46,042 bases of DNA from NCBI GenBank assembly GCA_025529335.1, contig JAMYHX010000350.1, positions 1 through 46,042 of the forward strand, written 5' to 3'. The stretch's first letter is position 1, and the number at the start of each line of letters is the position of its first letter. The stretch comes from Rhizopus sp. PT2906 (Eukaryota; Mucoromycota; Mucoromycetes; Mucorales; Rhizopodaceae). This document shows, in pieces, positions 10,537 to 20,320 of this stretch. A program made the position numbers and the translations under genes. The notes under the pieces are model-generated. The model worked only from the letters and a program-made list of their open reading frames with translations. It was not told the DNA's origin and made no database searches.

Positions 10537-13110
10537 TTAATGGCTTTGAGCTTCACTCCAATGTTCTTCTTCACTCTCTGGGTCATCCATCCATTTTGTG
10601 TTCAAAGGAGGATTTGATGATACTTGAGATGTTGATTCTGAAGTGGTATGTCTGATGTCTTTACGAGGTGGAGGCACTGGCATAGTATCAATCATGGTAT
10701 CTTTTTGTAAAGGAACAATGCGAGGAAGTTCATTGGACTTGTGAATGGATGTCGTATAAGGAGAAGGACTTTCTTCGCGAACCATCGTTTTGGATCGAGC
10801 GCGGCGTGGAGGAGGAACAACAGCTGATGTAACAGGTTCATTGCCAGAAGAAGGAACAGGCAGAGGAGGAAGTGGTTCTGAAGGTGGAGGAGTTGGAGGA
10901 GGCATTGGCCAGCTAGATGATGTTGCTTTTGCTGAAGTATCCTTGACAGCACTATAAGGAGACAATGTGTTGCTGCTGTTGCTGTTGCGCTTCTCTTCTT
11001 CAGGGCTCTGGGATGAACCAATGGCTGTGCTGCTGTGGCTATGAAGAGACAACGTGGATTGAGAATGTACAGAGGAATAGGAAAGGTGCTTGATTTCGGC
11101 TACTTGCTCTTCTTCATCAGAGGAATCAAAGGTAATGCTGGAAGAGATGGTGTCTGCAGGACTTTGAGGAGCATGTTCACCGTGCGTGATGGACGATATG
11201 GATTTGTTGTCACTATGGGTGTTGTTGGTACTGTTGTATGCATGGTACTGATGAACAGGGTGAGCGGTTTCTTCATCACTTGAGTAAGCATCTAATTCTT
11301 CTTCATCGGAAGAGGTGGTATACATGTAGTCGCGCACTTGAGACATTTGTCTATGAGCTTCTGTTTGACGTTGATAAAAGGTATCAGTGTCATTGTTAAA
11401 CGCCGGCTTTTCGGTAGTTGTAGTAGGGGAGGCACACATGACATTGCTTTCTGAACTGTTGTTACGGCTGCTCATGAACTCAAGCAAGAGGGCGTCCTTT
11501 TCGAGGATACTTTGAGTGAGGTCCATCATCTGAGAGTCCATGTTCATCTTTTGTGCCTTCATTTGGTTTTCGAGGTCGGCAATGATCTTATTCTTGTGCT
11601 CAAGAGTTTGGCTTAGTTCTTGAATTTGGCTTTGAAGTGACTGGATTGTTTTTTGACTGCTAGCCGCAGCTTCCGAGATGACCTTGTCCTTTTCTTCGAG
11701 TGCTTGTTTTAATTCCTTTAACTCAGATACTTGCTCTTGAACGATCTTGAGTGTATTCTCGTGTTCAACTACAGCAAGCTTGTTTGCTTTATCTTTTTCT
11801 TCTGCAGCATCAATCAGATCATTTACTTGCTTGCGAAGGGCTTCCAATTCTTCTAGAGAAGAGTCGTCAGAAGAGGCATGATGAACGATTTCTCTTTGAA
11901 CAGGGTTCGTGGTCAATTTTTGTTCAAGCGCTTCCATCTCTTTCTCGTGTTCTTGTTGTTTCTCGGCAATAAGTTCCTTTATTTCAACGTCCATTCTCTT
12001 CTTGTAGCTATCGAATTCATTTTGAATCTCTGTTGAAACAACCATCATCAGTCGCATCTGACTGTAGCTCATTTCCAATTCGGCGCGCAGGGCTGTGATA
12101 GCACACTCCATTTCTTCCTTTTGCCTGTACAGTCCAGTGAGTTCATGGCGGAGGGCTTCGATCTCGGCCTTAGCTCCATCACCTGAATTGGCAGCCGCAA
12201 CTTCGGTGGCGGACTTGCGAAGATGCTCGAGACTCACTTCATATTCGCTTAATAATTCATTTTGTTTGATAACTAGTTCAGCTAATTGCTTGACCCGTTC
12301 CACTTCCTTATCCCGTTCTTCAGCCGCGGCTGCCAAGCCTTCGCGGGTAGAAGCATCTAGATTTTCTAATTGACGTTTATAAAACGCGATATCTTCATTG
12401 GCTCTATTCAAGCGGGCATTGATTTGGGCATATTGTGTCTTGAGTGTCTCGCATTGGAACCAGAGAGAGGCGGCTTCATCCAGATCTACCGTGGCAGAGG
12501 CATTAGATGTTGATGACTGAGCGGATGCAGATGAGTTCACAGTGACTTGGCTTGAATTAGAAATAACACTTCCAGATGAGGATCGGTTATCCTGAGTTAA
12601 CTCAAAGCTTGATACAGAGCCTGTAGTTAGGCGATTAGAAGCAGGAGGCTTATTGTCATGTTGTTGAAGGGCAGCAGAGATCTCTTTGGCAAGCTCTTTG
12701 TTATTGCCTGATAGAGTGCGAGCTCTGACATTAAAGGTGGGTGACTTTGGAGAGGTCGACTGATTGCTGTTTACAGATTGACGGTTGGCATTTCCTGCGA
12801 TAGGTATATAGTTAGCATTCGGTCGAGGGGACATATTGATTTTATTGAGGCGTCCTGAGAGAGGTGGAGATGAAGGGGTTATTTTTTCTGTGGTACTACT
12901 ACCTCCTGAATCTTCTTGAACAAATTTGTTTGACCAGACTGATGAAACTGCACCGATATTTTTGAGTCGAGCCAATTCTTTGTCGACCACTTTATTGACA
13001 GAAGAATTGTTTGTGGTAGTGGATGATGCCGTTGCTGGGTTAGTGAAGATACTTGTGCGCTTTTTTATCCATGAATTATCTCCCTCTGTTGCTGTACTAA
13101 TGGATGTCAT
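10537..13110 (-). CDS. Large coiled-coil protein with proline-rich C-terminus, function unknown
   Basis: Single exon, 857 residues, starting at a true ATG (MTSISTATEGDNSW). Residues 1-205 are S/T/N-rich and basic with many SP/TP sites. Residues about 210-545 are nearly continuous heptads (ETLKTQYAQINARLNRANED, ELLSEYEVSLEHLRK, LRKQVNDLIDAAEEKDKANK), so a long parallel coiled coil is likely. Residues 560-720 are acidic/Ser-rich. The C-terminus has a poly-proline segment (PMPPPTPPPSEPLPPLPVP, about 730-755) and two PPPR cores (VVPPPRRARSK near 765 and MPVPPPRKD near 810), good class II SH3 ligands. This suggests a cytoskeletal or polarity scaffold; I do not recognise a named family. It has no introns, unlike most neighbours. 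The start is preceded by a pyrimidine-rich tract on the coding strand. Confidence 0.85.
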   Translation of the reverse strand: MTSISTATEGDNSWIKKRTSIFTNPATASSTTTNNSSVNKVVDKELARLKNIGAVSSVWSNKFVQEDSGGSSTTEKITPSSPPLSGRLNKINMSPRPNANYIPIAGNANRQSVNSNQSTSPKSPTFNVRARTLSGNNKELAKEISAALQQHDNKPPASNRLTTGSVSSFELTQDNRSSSGSVISNSSQVTVNSSASAQSSTSNASATVDLDEAASLWFQCETLKTQYAQINARLNRANEDIAFYKRQLENLDASTREGLAAAAEERDKEVERVKQLAELVIKQNELLSEYEVSLEHLRKSATEVAAANSGDGAKAEIEALRHELTGLYRQKEEMECAITALRAELEMSYSQMRLMMVVSTEIQNEFDSYKKRMDVEIKELIAEKQQEHEKEMEALEQKLTTNPVQREIVHHASSDDSSLEELEALRKQVNDLIDAAEEKDKANKLAVVEHENTLKIVQEQVSELKELKQALEEKDKVISEAAASSQKTIQSLQSQIQELSQTLEHKNKIIADLENQMKAQKMNMDSQMMDLTQSILEKDALLLEFMSSRNNSSESNVMCASPTTTTEKPAFNNDTDTFYQRQTEAHRQMSQVRDYMYTTSSDEEELDAYSSDEETAHPVHQYHAYNSTNNTHSDNKSISSITHGEHAPQSPADTISSSITFDSSDEEEQVAEIKHLSYSSVHSQSTLSLHSHSSTAIGSSQSPEEEKRNSNSSNTLSPYSAVKDTSAKATSSSWPMPPPTPPPSEPLPPLPVPSSGNEPVTSAVVPPPRRARSKTMVREESPSPYTTSIHKSNELPRIVPLQKDTMIDTMPVPPPRKDIRHTTSESTSQVSSNPPLNTKWMDDPESEEEHWSEAQSH

Positions 13111-14279
13111 TTTTTAAAGAAAGGAAAAAAGAAAAAAGGGAAAAGAAAAAGGTTGGGAAAGAAAAAAAATGAGGATAAAAATAGCTTTTTAAAATGCTAA
13201 AGTGCGTAAGGTTGATATTTTGTGAGAGAGAGAGAGAAGATATTGCTTGTGGTTGATATCGGAAAATGAAATACTTAATGATGACCAGCTTAGCGGAGAC
13301 TGGTGCAAGCAGTTAAAAGGAAAGTCAACACATGTAATGTCCAGGAACAGCATATCTTCACACACCATTTAGGGAAGCAAAGACAGCGGTCAAACACTTG
13401 ATTTAAAAGAATAATAAAAAGGCAACAAATAGCCCAAAAGAGGGAGAAACATGATTGATATCTATTGTGATCTTTAACAAAAGAGTATTAATTAAGGGCA
13501 AAAACCTTATCTTTCGTTGTTAAAAACAACGATTCGTACGACCTTAGTGTAAATAATTCTCTTCTTTCTGGGAAAAAGGGGTCATTAAACAACAAGAAGC
13601 TGTTTACACTGAATATTACATAAGCGACCCTTTACACCTTATTCACTGCTAAAGAAATGATATACTCTTGGATTGATGCCAGCCCTTTTTACTTTTCCCT
13701 TTAAATCTAACTAAAGGAGATCAAGATCTACTCTAAAAGACCCTGTTCAACCCATTGTTTCATGTTTAATATGCACACACAAAAAAGCTAAAAAAGAATT
13801 CTTAAATTACCTGGAAATTTCCGCTCAGTCCTACCACTTTTTGATAAAGGTCAACTGAATTCCCAATAGAGCAAACCTGTATATTTAATGACTCGAGACT
13901 CATGAATTATAATATCATTACATGCACGCATTAAACTATGCGTATACAAATATACCTTACTCAAGCAACAGATCGCATGATCAAAGCAGTCCTACTGTAT
14001 CATACGATATCTCTCATTTCTTTTTTTTTTTTCAATGTTCAGGATATATTTTTCATGTGGTTTAATGCTTACTAAATTTAGATCACATCATGCTTTTAAA
14101 ATAGCATCTATATGAAGTACAGAATTTTATGCTTTATATATAGAATGATCGCTAATATAATCAGTTAAAAAAATTACTGAGCTTACACCCATCTGCATTT
14201 AAAATGTAGGTTCATATTCCCTTTTATCTCTCAAGACAAAAAAAGATGCTTCTTTTTTTATTATAAATATCCAATGCAA
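13111..14279. other. 1.2-kb gene-free interval
   Basis: I see no coding region or RNA gene. It has a purine-rich (plus strand) tract at 13115-13170 next to the coiled-coil gene start, a GA microsatellite near 13222-13240 and generally AT-rich sequence. Confidence 0.45.
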
Positions 14280-14927
14280 TTAAGCACGAACAGCGTTAAA
14301 GTAATCGGAAAGACGTCCCTTTTGAGGAATAAACTTGACATAAGAACCATCAGGCTTGATCAAACCTTTGGAACGAGCTTCAATGTAAGCTTCACGATCC
14401 AAAGGAGTAAATCCCCACTTTTTGGAAATAATAATCTTTTGTTGGCCAGGGAACTTGTATTTGCAACGTCTCAATGCTTCAATAACAACAGCCTTGTTGG
14501 CATCCTTGGAGCGTACTGAAAAGATGATTTGTCCAATGTTCACACGTGCAACAAGACCATTTGGTTTACCAAAGGCACCACGCATACCTGTCTGTAAACG
14601 ATCTGCACCAGCACAGGACAACATCTTGTTGATACGAGTCACGTGGTATGGATGAACTCGAATACGCATGTGGAATGAGTCCTTGCCTGATGTCTTGGAC
14701 ATGTACTTGTTGGCGCAAATACGACCTGCTTCAAGTGCTTCCGCAGTAAGCTGTTCGTATTCATTGGATACCAAGTGAACACAGAGAGGGAATTCATCAA
14801 CAGAGGCCTTTTTGCGACCTAAATCGTAAATTCTTAACTTTGGATCTGGCACACCACGATTGTATCTGGATTTAGGATAAGGCTTGTTTTTACAATATCT
14901 ATAGCAACGAGCTGGACGACGACCCAT
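14280..14927 (-). CDS. RPL10: 60S ribosomal protein uL16 (RPL10)
   Basis: Single exon, 215 residues, full family length. Starts MGRRPARCYRYCKNKPYPKS; contains CVHLVSNEYEQLTAEALEAG, FHMRIRVHPYHVTRINKMLS, CAGADRLQTGMRGAFGKPNG (the P-site loop) and KWGFTPLDREAYI. uL16 is added late to 60S subunits in the cytoplasm with Sqt1, and its P-site loop is needed for Nmd3/Tif6 release. The coding strand upstream of the ATG is a long C/T tract (plus strand 14945-14995), resembling promoter or TOP-like sequence. No introns, unlike eS10 and eS4 here. Confidence 0.97.
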   Translation of the reverse strand: MGRRPARCYRYCKNKPYPKSRYNRGVPDPKLRIYDLGRKKASVDEFPLCVHLVSNEYEQLTAEALEAGRICANKYMSKTSGKDSFHMRIRVHPYHVTRINKMLSCAGADRLQTGMRGAFGKPNGLVARVNIGQIIFSVRSKDANKAVVIEALRRCKYKFPGQQKIIISKKWGFTPLDREAYIEARSKGLIKPDGSYVKFIPQKGRLSDYFNAVRA

Positions 14928-15477
14928 GTTGTTTTTGTTGTTTTGTGAAAGAGAAAAAAAAAAAAGAAAAAAAGAAAAAAGAAAAGGAAAAGAAACAATA
15001 GGTTCTCTTTATATATGCATTTACTACTACGGCGCAGATGTTTACTAATACAAGTGACCGCATTTTAAAGCAATTGGGTGCGGAGCTTGTATTAATTAGG
15101 AAAGCCTGTCAAGACCTATACACTTATTCCAGCTTCACGATTACTAAGCTTTATATTTTCGCAGTTAGTGATAAACACTGTATAATCGAGCATTCTGTAA
15201 AGTATGTAAATTTGTGAGAGAGAGGCAATGATGAGATAGTAAAAGCATTGTTACCTTATAAAGGCCGATTTTTCGTTCATTTTCAGAGAGCGAACACTTA
15301 TGTTTTTTACAAGCGGCAGGTTTCTAAAAGACGGCTTAATCCTTTAGGTATATAAAACGCTGCTTGGTGCGTCTTATAGCATCTTGGTACTGAAAATATG
15401 ACTGTGTTTACTTTCTCAGGTATTACAAGTGTATGAACATTTTGTGAAAATAAATGGATTTATTAAAGGCATGCATA
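14928..15477. other. uL16 upstream region and relic copy 1
   Basis: Apart from the 59-codon relic at 15038-15217, no gene is visible. The first 70 bases are the purine/pyrimidine-biased uL16 promoter tract. Confidence 0.4.
15038..15217 (+). pseudogene. Relic copy 1 of a duplicated unknown gene
   Basis: A 59-codon open frame beginning ATG at 15038 (MFTNTSDRILKQLGAELVLI...) and ending at TGA 15215-15217. Its DNA and protein match the relic at 16330-16611: both share TSDxILKQ, AELVLIRK, SSFxI, LYIF, and a final VKY. Relative to copy 2 it lacks about 17 codons in the middle. Probably the remains of one end of a larger protein gene. Function unknown. Confidence 0.45.
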
Positions 15478-15983
15478 TCATTTTTTATGTAGCGGCAGAA
15501 CACAGCCTCTAAACTTTTTAGTGAAGAACATTTGTCGAACAAGTTCTTTCTTTACCCAATTCGAAGTTTCTGGTCTAGCTTGGTCAACAGATTGACTATT
15601 GGCCAATATTGCTCTTTTTTCTCTTGGTAAAGCATCTATGCTATATTTCTTTCAATGGTGATAAGATCATCATCCAAGAATTCTAGCATTCGTTTTTGTG
15701 AAGCTTCGTCTTTGACGCCTTCCACTAAATCTTGTTTGGTCATGTTGATTGCACTGATTGTTTTGCTACAAACATCTTCTATTTTTTCGGCTGCTGATTC
15801 TTTTGGACAGGCATCGCCGAAAATATCTCGGGCGATATTGTATAGTAGCTGGATGGCTGTGTAATCGTTTCTGTCCATGTCCGATAACGACAGCCTTTGT
15901 TTTATTAGGAATTGTTCAAGGGAAAGCAAGGTATCAAGGACATCCTCATTAATATAACTGCTGATACTATTTACATTCATCAA
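15478..15983 (-). pseudogene. Unknown small gene, apparently frameshifted
   Basis: From ATG 15983 (second ATG 15980) a minus-strand frame codes 115 residues (ISSYINEDVLDTLLSLEQFL...DDDLITIERNIA) and stops at 15636. Immediately after, in another frame, about 53 more protein-like codons follow (SIDALPREKRAILANSQSVD...NWVKKELVRQMFF...) to TGA 15478-15480. No good intron joins the two, so a frameshift (decay or assembly error) is the simplest reading; alternatively, the 115-residue protein is complete. It is mostly helical and acidic. No family recognised. It lies between the two relic copies. Confidence 0.45.
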
Positions 15984-16329
15984 TTAGTTGCTCCTGACTC
16001 GGTTGTATATTGGTTTATGGCATGCTGCCCTGCATAATTAGTTGATAAAAAGAAGGAAGAACTGATTGAGGGGTGGCAACTGGAAATGCCTGACATCGTC
16101 TAGTAGCTGAGATTGAATGAATAGAGAACTGGGACATGTGACCAATTTAAATACAATTAACCTGCACAGAATCTATTTACTAACTATAATCTCCAATGCT
16201 TCTTTGGGGAATAGTAAAACTAAGAAGATTATCAACTGGATTTAAATGGTAACAGAGGTAACAGCAACATATGTTATTCAACAAGAAACAGTCGGAAAAT
16301 AGTTTTAGAGCACTTTTAAGCATTGTAAT
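15984..16329. other. Spacer before relic copy 2
   Basis: AT-rich sequence; nothing identified beyond the 5' flank of the small frameshifted gene. Confidence 0.35.
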
Positions 16330-16611
16330 ACAAGTGACAACATTTTAAAGCAAGCACAAGCGGAGCTTGTACTAATTAGGAAGTCTGTCAAACTCAACAT
16401 TAAAGCTTAAGGCAAGTACCCCTTGAAGATGACAGTTGCTCTCAAAAAGCTTTATTCCAGTTTCAGGATTATTGATCTTTATATTTTCCTTTTTAGAGTT
16501 GGTGATAGATATGGTATAAATGGGTATTATGTAAAGTATTTGAACAAAGTTGATGTAAGCATCATTAAGAGGAGCGTATTCCGAAGAAACAAACGTAAGA
16601 ATTTAACATGA
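16330..16611 (+). pseudogene. Relic copy 2 of the duplicated unknown gene
   Basis: An open frame from about 16330 reads TSDNILKQAQAELVLIRKS..., meets an in-frame TAA at 16408-16410, and continues GKYPLKMTVALKKLYSSF...IDLYIFLFRVGDRYGINGYY... to TAA ending at 16611. It aligns with relic copy 1 at 15038 in the same orientation. The internal stop shows it is not an intact gene. Function unknown. Confidence 0.45.
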
Positions 16612-16672
16612 TGCACCTTTGTAAAGACGAATAGAAAAGATTGAATATATAGATCTCGAGATATTTTAATTG

Positions 16673-16846
16673 ATGAAAGAATCATCAAGTAACAAATGGT
16701 CATTAAATGGTGTATTATCTAACCTTGCAATGTTTTTAGATAACATCATTAAATATCAGTTACATGATGGGGAAGAGGTTGGACATGGATGGACAAAGTT
16801 TATCAAAGGTAGCAAAGGGAATGACGCCAATAGCTGGTACAAATAA
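16673..16846 (+). pseudogene. Short protein-like open frame, probable gene fragment
   Basis: 57 codons from ATG 16673 to TAA 16844-16846, with a realistic sequence (SNKWSLNGVLSNLAMFLDNI, HDGEEVGHGWTKFIKG). It is in the middle of decayed genes and may be one exon or relic of the same decayed gene as the frames at 17296-17564 and 17852-18265. No family recognised. Confidence 0.3.
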
Positions 16847-17295
16847 CCAGATTAATTATTTGTAACATCCATAAAAAGCATGGGGTAGCCTACTCTATGA
16901 TGATATACAGGAACTCAAATCTCATTGAAATAAAATACACGCACCATTTCTCTCTTCCTTATTGCAACATATTATATACATCTTTGCGCGTATAAAGTAA
17001 AGCTAGCAGCAATAATATGTTTTCATTCATGATTTTATATAATTCTTTTTGCTTTTCTTTCTTTTTGTCGAACAATTCACAAACCTATCCCTAAAATGTT
17101 TTTTTATTGACAATTAATAAGCAGCAGATTATTTTTATATGATGTAATTGCCTATGATAAAGGGTATCCTGTCATAATTCAGCAAGATATCAAGTATTTA
17201 CTTTACATTCACTAAAAGAATACACCACATATCCTTTTAATACTTTCTTTGTTTTTGTTTTTGTAGGAACGTGTTAATGACCTTGAATATCAGTT
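16847..17295. other. AT-rich spacer inside the relic cluster
   Basis: No gene seen. A T-rich stretch ending TTTGTAG just before 17268 resembles an intron 3' end and could have served the relic that follows. Confidence 0.3.
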
Positions 17296-17564
17296 AAAAT
17301 AACTCTTCCTATTGCTGAAGGTCGTAGAGTCGTCTTCGGTCTCATTAAAACATCAGTAGAGTATGAACGTGTCAAAAAGGATCTTTATATAATATTGAGA
17401 CCATTTGAATGTTCTATATCCAAAAACTTTGTCAACCATTCTCATCCTTCTTTAATCTAGTTGAAATCAATGCTTCAGGACAATTTAATCCAGTCTTACT
17501 TGGATGCTGTACAAAAAAGTTAAAGAATGCTTTGCTTCAGGCTAAGAACAACCAAAGACAATGA
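17296..17564 (+). pseudogene. Decayed coding fragment in two frames
   Basis: Frame one (17296-17460) reads KITLPIAEGRRVVFGLIKTS...YERVKKDLYIILRP... to TAG. From 17451 a second frame continues in protein-like text (FNLVEINASGQFNPVLLGCC...KKLKNALLQAKNN) to TGA 17562-17564. The overlap and frame switch suggest a single-base deletion in an old gene. No family identified. Confidence 0.35.
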
Positions 17565-17851
17565 CAAAGTAGCTAGAATACATTCAGATTAGTGCAGATG
17601 GAAAGGATATTGGCTACCCAGCCTGGAAATCATGATTTTAGAGACATGGAAAAGGTTTCGACACCGAGACAAGCTGAAACGTTTACGAATATTCACAAAG
17701 TGATCTTGGAGTCTGTTGTCTGTCATTAATGTGGTTGTAAATAGCTTTGAATATGTCGCTTCTAGAATCGCTCTGTAACATAGAGATATATTTGCCTCCA
17801 ACAAGCAATTTCAGAGATAGTTTTAGTAAAAAATAAAAAATAAAAGAAAAC

Positions 17852-18265
17852 ATGTCTAGTCTACATGATATCCTGTTCTTTAAGAAGAGAGCTGTTGGAT
17901 CTGATCATATTCATGTAAAAAGTGACGGCATCCGTTTCTTTTACTACAAAGACAACGCGCAGGCGAATAAAAGGATTCTAAGAGAAAGACGTCCTTTATT
18001 TCTTTCTGAACCTTTTAGTAATTTAAACCAAAGCAAAAAATCAATCAATTACAAAGTGCGCACGATGATGGTTATGAGCTACTACGAACAGATTGCTTCC
18101 ACAACATGAACATCAACAATAGATACTGACAAAACAGACGATTATGTTATATCATCCGAAATAGTCTTTGCTTTGGATCAAAGGAAAGACAAGAAAAGCT
18201 TGAATAAAAATTTTTTGAGACAGATTGGTTATGACGAATTGCTGCAAAGAGCGATTGTGAAGTGA
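17852..18265 (+). pseudogene. Unknown gene interrupted by one in-frame TGA
   Basis: ATG 17852 opens a frame of 137 codons (MSSLHDILFFKKRAVGSDHI...DGIRFFYYKDNAQANKR...) ending at TGA 18263-18265, broken once by TGA at 18107-18109. Both sides of the stop keep protein-like composition in the same frame (after it: STIDTDKTDDYVISSEIVFA, QRKDKKSLNKNFLRQIGYDE). A recent pseudogene or a sequencing error fits; an intron around the stop is not evident. No family recognised. Confidence 0.45.
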
Positions 18266-18806
18266 TGCTCGATGAGCAGTATTTATGATTAAGATTTCTC
18301 TTATCTTTTTCTACTTAATAAACCTGCATTCACACTTATCCATGTAGTAAAACTCCTTTTGTTGTACTTTTGTGATATCTAACCGAGTCTCGATAATTTG
18401 CTATGTCGTAAACTCTTGTGGATTTCTTTTTTTTTCTGGTTTTCATTCATTTCGTGCACCAATAGCAGGATCCTTAAGTAACCCCGAATCTTTTCTTCTT
18501 TAAGGTTCCAAAAGAAAAAGAAAAGAGAAAAACAGCTTGAAATCGATTATAAATCAACATTTGATTGCAGTGAAATCTAGTAAAACATACAAACAATGAT
18601 ATCCATGCCTTTTTGTTTATTCACGATTACTTATAAACTGTGTATGTTTTGCTCAAACTTGTGATAAATCTAGACTTTGGGAATACTCATCGCAACCGCA
18701 AAATCTGTCCAATGGTAGAGTACCCAGTTATTCAATCGTTCAACCCATTTATGGAAAGACAGGTAACAAGGTCGGGTAATAAGGTTTAATCACTGTGACA
18801 CATAGT
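18266..18806. other. Intergenic between relic cluster and velvet gene
   Basis: No gene seen; AT-rich with short T runs around 18427. The right end is the 3' flank of the velvet gene. Confidence 0.4.
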
Positions 18807-19784
18807 TTATTTTTTGGACCTTGTTTGTGTACGAATGGTTATTTTTAAGCCTTGCTTTGCCAAATGTTTAGCCAATTCACTTGATTCTAACAAAAGCAAA
18901 AATTAGACAATCAAAAGATATCTAAAAAAATAGAAACATATACTTTTCATTCCAGGATAAGTTTTTGCTGAATAAGTCGTAAATGGATCAGAAAATACTT
19001 GGTCTACAATCTCATTCCTATACAATCCTGTTTAAGTAATTTTTACAAGTGATCTCTTCTTTTTTTGTATACCTTGCTATATGAACTAGACTAAATCGTA
19101 ATCGATATTGACCTGTCAATCGTATGCTCAGGTCAGAGAACGCAAAAAAGTAAGCGAGTTCATCTTGTAAGTCTTTAAGAAGTGAAGGGGAGCTAACGAG
19201 TGACCCAGTCAAGACTCGACTATTTTCTATAAGATCGTACTGTGTCTTCATGTCCACAGACCAGAGCGAGACATGCATAACATAAAACGGACTTTCCCCT
19301 GGACTATAATAACAACATGTGAGTAAACAAATTGATGCTTATGTTGCAATTTCTACTACTGTGTACTATTACTCTTGAATTCTTTGATTGTCTTTGTCTA
19401 AAACTGTCAATTTAATTATCGGCGCAGGATCGATCGGTCTTCGGTCTTTGTCATTGTCACTACTAATTCGGCACTGTACAGGTTGCTCCGCTATTTCTAA
19501 TTTATATGTACTAGTATAAAGAAAGTTAATTCTATTAAATCTAAATAGGTACAAGTCACCTACTTTATATTACAAGGCAGCTCATTTTGTCTAAAGTATT
19601 TTTCGTATAGTTTATTTACAGGATAATCTATCAACACGTCTATATTGGGTTCCATAAAGGTTATATGCTTATGGGATACCACAGAGGTGGATGAAGATGG
19701 TTGCGGTGGCTCATTTAAATGCTCTTCTTGTTCGCCACTGAAATTAATTAAGCTAAACAGGTCTTCACTTGAGCTGTCATCCAT
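18807..19784 (-). CDS. Velvet-domain regulatory protein (VosA/VelB/VelC family)
   Basis: Five exons: 19784-19564, 19510-19373, 19303-19073, 19017-18944, 18886-18807, giving 247 residues with consistent phases. After an acidic, disordered N-terminus (about 70 residues), the velvet domain fills the rest: YKLEIAEQPVQCRISS, DRRPIDPAPIIKLTV, QDPGESPFYVMHVSLWS, LTGSLVSSPSLLKDL, FFAFSDLSIRLTGQYRLRFS, then DPFTTYSAKTYPGMK and SSELAKHLAKQGLKITIRTQ. The domain has an NF-kB-like DNA-binding fold; family members form homo- or heterodimers in the nucleus and control spore development, light response and secondary metabolism in ascomycetes. The basic end RTQTRSKK may aid nuclear entry. ATG 19784 was chosen because the longer frame starts at a TTG. 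No serine/proline-rich C-terminal extension is present. Confidence 0.92.
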
Positions 19785-20320
19785 GAGTGCCACAGATATT
19801 TGCAAAACTAAGAAAGAAAAAGAATGACTTATATGTGTGTCTATATATACAAGTAGAGTAGTGGGGTTAAAGGAGAAAAGGGGGGCAGAGGAAAAGAAAA
19901 AAAAATGGTGATTTCATAGCCATTACCAGATATAAAACAGGTACGTGATGATCAACTCCGATAGTGTCTGATGTAAAGTGTCACTGTCATATTTGTAACA
20001 AGTATATGACATAGTTGTTCAAGTACTTTCTAGAAAAATTTCTAGACTATCTTCTCAACAAAATAAACACCATCATCATGACTGAATAACATAGTGTATT
20101 TCTATGCATAACACGCTATCTATACGCATGATTGGTATGATAAAATATGATATATTAGCAACTATAGCAACAGTCCAATGAACTATTGTCAGAATAAATT
20201 CATGCAGGCGTCGATCTGCCTTGGATGTGCTACATAAAATTAACCATTTTTATTACACAATTGCTTTAATTTAAAAAACCGAATATACAAAGAGAAGTTT
20301 ATACATATGAACAATTTACA
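19785..20320. other. Velvet promoter side and WD40 3' flank
   Basis: No gene seen. Purine-rich (plus strand) at 19870-19910 next to the velvet gene, AT-rich elsewhere. Confidence 0.4.

Noticed and set aside
10692..11021. L-rich 109-codon minus frame
   Set aside because: Alternative frame of the proline/serine-rich tail of the coiled-coil gene; runs of Leu come from shifted CTG/TTG codons.
11035..12373. Several plus-strand frames within the coiled-coil gene
   Set aside because: Shadows of a repetitive coding sequence on the other strand.
13215..13245. GA tracts as possible GAGA-type regulatory elements
   Set aside because: Similar GA runs occur in many spacers here and look like ordinary microsatellites.
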